From a virus, in the IMG/VR virus record IMGVR_UViG_3300032053_000016, positions 1 through 64,000 of that record: a stretch of 64,000 bases of DNA; one strand, 5' to 3'. Shown in pieces: positions 63,330-64,000 of this stretch. The position numbers and the translations under genes were made by a program. Under the pieces are notes generated by a model, which saw nothing but the letters and a program-made list of their open reading frames with translations, did no database searches and was not told the origin of the DNA. Within the stretch, counting starts at the first letter, position 1; each line of letters begins with the position of its first letter.

Positions 63330-64000
63330 GGCCCAACCATGTCGTGAATCCAGTTAAATGTTGTCTCTAGACCTTCGATGAGTTTCTTCTTTGGCCGCCA
63401 GCCGAGCACCTGGTCGATGAGCAGGTTGTCGCTGCAACGACCTCTGACGCCTTGAGGACCCTTGACATGCTTGACGGTGAGCTTCTTGCTCGAGATCTTG
63501 ATGACCATGTCAGCGAGTTGGTTGATCGTCACCATCTCGTCGGAGCCGATGTTCAACGACTCTGTGTAGTCAGAACGCATGAGGCGAAGCACGCCTTCGA
63601 CACATTCATCGACGTGGAGGAAGCTGCGAGTCTGCTTGCCGTCTCCCCACACCTCGATCTCGCCGCCGTCCTTCGCTTGCGCGACCTTGCGACACATGGC
63701 AGCGGGAGCCTTCTCACGACCGCCGTCGTACGTGCCGAACTCGCCGAAGATGTTGTGGAACCTGGCGATGCGTACGTCGACACCCTTGTTGCGTTGGTAC
63801 GCCTTGTACAGACGCTCGCTGAACAGCTTCTCCCAGCCGTACTCGGAGTCCGGAGCGGCGGGGTAAGCGGAGGCCTCGGAGCACACCGGGTTGTTAGGAT
63901 CAAGCTGGTTGCGCTCGGGGTAGATGCACGCCGAGGACGAGTAAAAGATCTTTGGCTTGACATTGAGAGCGGAGACTCCGTCGAGAACGTTCAAGTTGAT
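63326..64000 (-). CDS. GDP-mannose 3,5-epimerase-like NAD-dependent epimerase (5' end missing)
   Basis: The window holds the C-terminal 224 residues; the N-terminal NAD-binding domain continues past 64000. The catalytic SSACIYPE, the YGWEK (Tyr-x3-Lys) and RIARFHNIFG match GDP-mannose 3,5-epimerases, which make GDP-L-galactose in plants. Also visible are GGREKAPAAMCRK and RSFLHVDECVEGVLRLM. In a phage this would feed a glycan built by the glycosyltransferases in this region. Confidence 0.85.
   Translation of the reverse strand: MNLNVLDGVSALNVKPKIFYSSSACIYPERNQLDPNNPVCSEASAYPAAPDSEYGWEKLFSERLYKAYQRNKGVDVRIARFHNIFGEFGTYDGGREKAPAAMCRKVAQAKDGGEIEVWGDGKQTRSFLHVDECVEGVLRLMRSDYTESLNIGSDEMVTINQLADMVIKISSKKLTVKHVKGPQGVRGRCSDNLLIDQVLGWRPKKKLIEGLETTFNWIHDMVGP

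Overview
The window is a stretch of a large tailed-phage genome (myovirus type, probably jumbo-sized) or a prophage or metagenomic copy of one. The evidence is a baseplate and fibre module (J-like wedge, gp25-like wedge, gp5-like spike, LamG and IPT/TIG fibre proteins), a T4 gp55-like late sigma factor, five homing-endonuclease genes of several families, three DNA methyltransferases and very dense packing, with dozens of neighbouring genes joined by ATGA, GTGA, TTGA or TGATG overlaps. GTG starts are very common and there are a few TTG starts. I see no integrase, host gene or CRISPR array. The host cannot be named. Lipobox signal peptides show a bacterial host, and the promoter style points to one that tolerates leaderless mRNAs.

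Layout. 1-12.8 kb is dominated by a large array of short paralogues (about 62-106 aa) on both strands. I call it the GxVW family: an N-terminal G-[EQDS]-x-W motif, then a hydrophobic strand ending in E or D, a middle L-x-x-G-x segment, and a C-terminal W-x-R-[ILV]-[AT]. It is interrupted by an RtcB RNA ligase (6.3-7.5 kb), a DRB0094-type RNA ligase (10.3-11.4 kb) and an AlkB-like dioxygenase (11.9-12.5 kb). 13-19 kb holds a Thg1-like 3'-5' polymerase with an HNH gene overlapping its 5' end, a lipoprotein, a beta-class DNA methyltransferase, and a sigma-70-like factor lacking its region 4.2. 19.5-28.5 kb holds conserved phage hypotheticals, an IPT fibre protein, a C5 methyltransferase, a second HNH gene and a cluster of exported proteins (lipoprotein, SGNH hydrolase, zinc metalloprotease lipoprotein). 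28.5-45.1 kb is the tail/baseplate module on the minus strand, with a GIY-YIG gene wedged between two structural genes. 45-50 kb has the late sigma, two glycosyltransferases and a Cas4-like nuclease. 50-64 kb is a mixed accessory region: a kinase-like protein, two small phosphatases, peptidyl-tRNA hydrolase, an odd tRNA, a nucleotide-sugar dehydrogenase, two more glycosyltransferases, three SAM methyltransferase-like proteins, a Dam-type methyltransferase, a prolyl-hydroxylase-like enzyme, and a GDP-mannose 3,5-epimerase-like enzyme cut by the right edge.

Working together. RtcB, the second RNA ligase, Thg1, Pth2 and a tRNA form an RNA-repair and tRNA-maintenance set. The sugar dehydrogenase, epimerase and four glycosyltransferases suggest synthesis or modification of a surface or virion glycan. 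At least 19 genes that head transcription units carry the same element: a TANNNT hexamer ending exactly 6 nt before the start codon, with no Shine-Dalgarno sequence. This is the signature of leaderless promoters. Two phage sigma factors in the window appear to lack a normal -35-binding domain, which fits.

Starts within overlapping genes were chosen from these overlaps and promoter spacings. The two most unusual points are the GxVW array and the uniform leaderless promoter signal.
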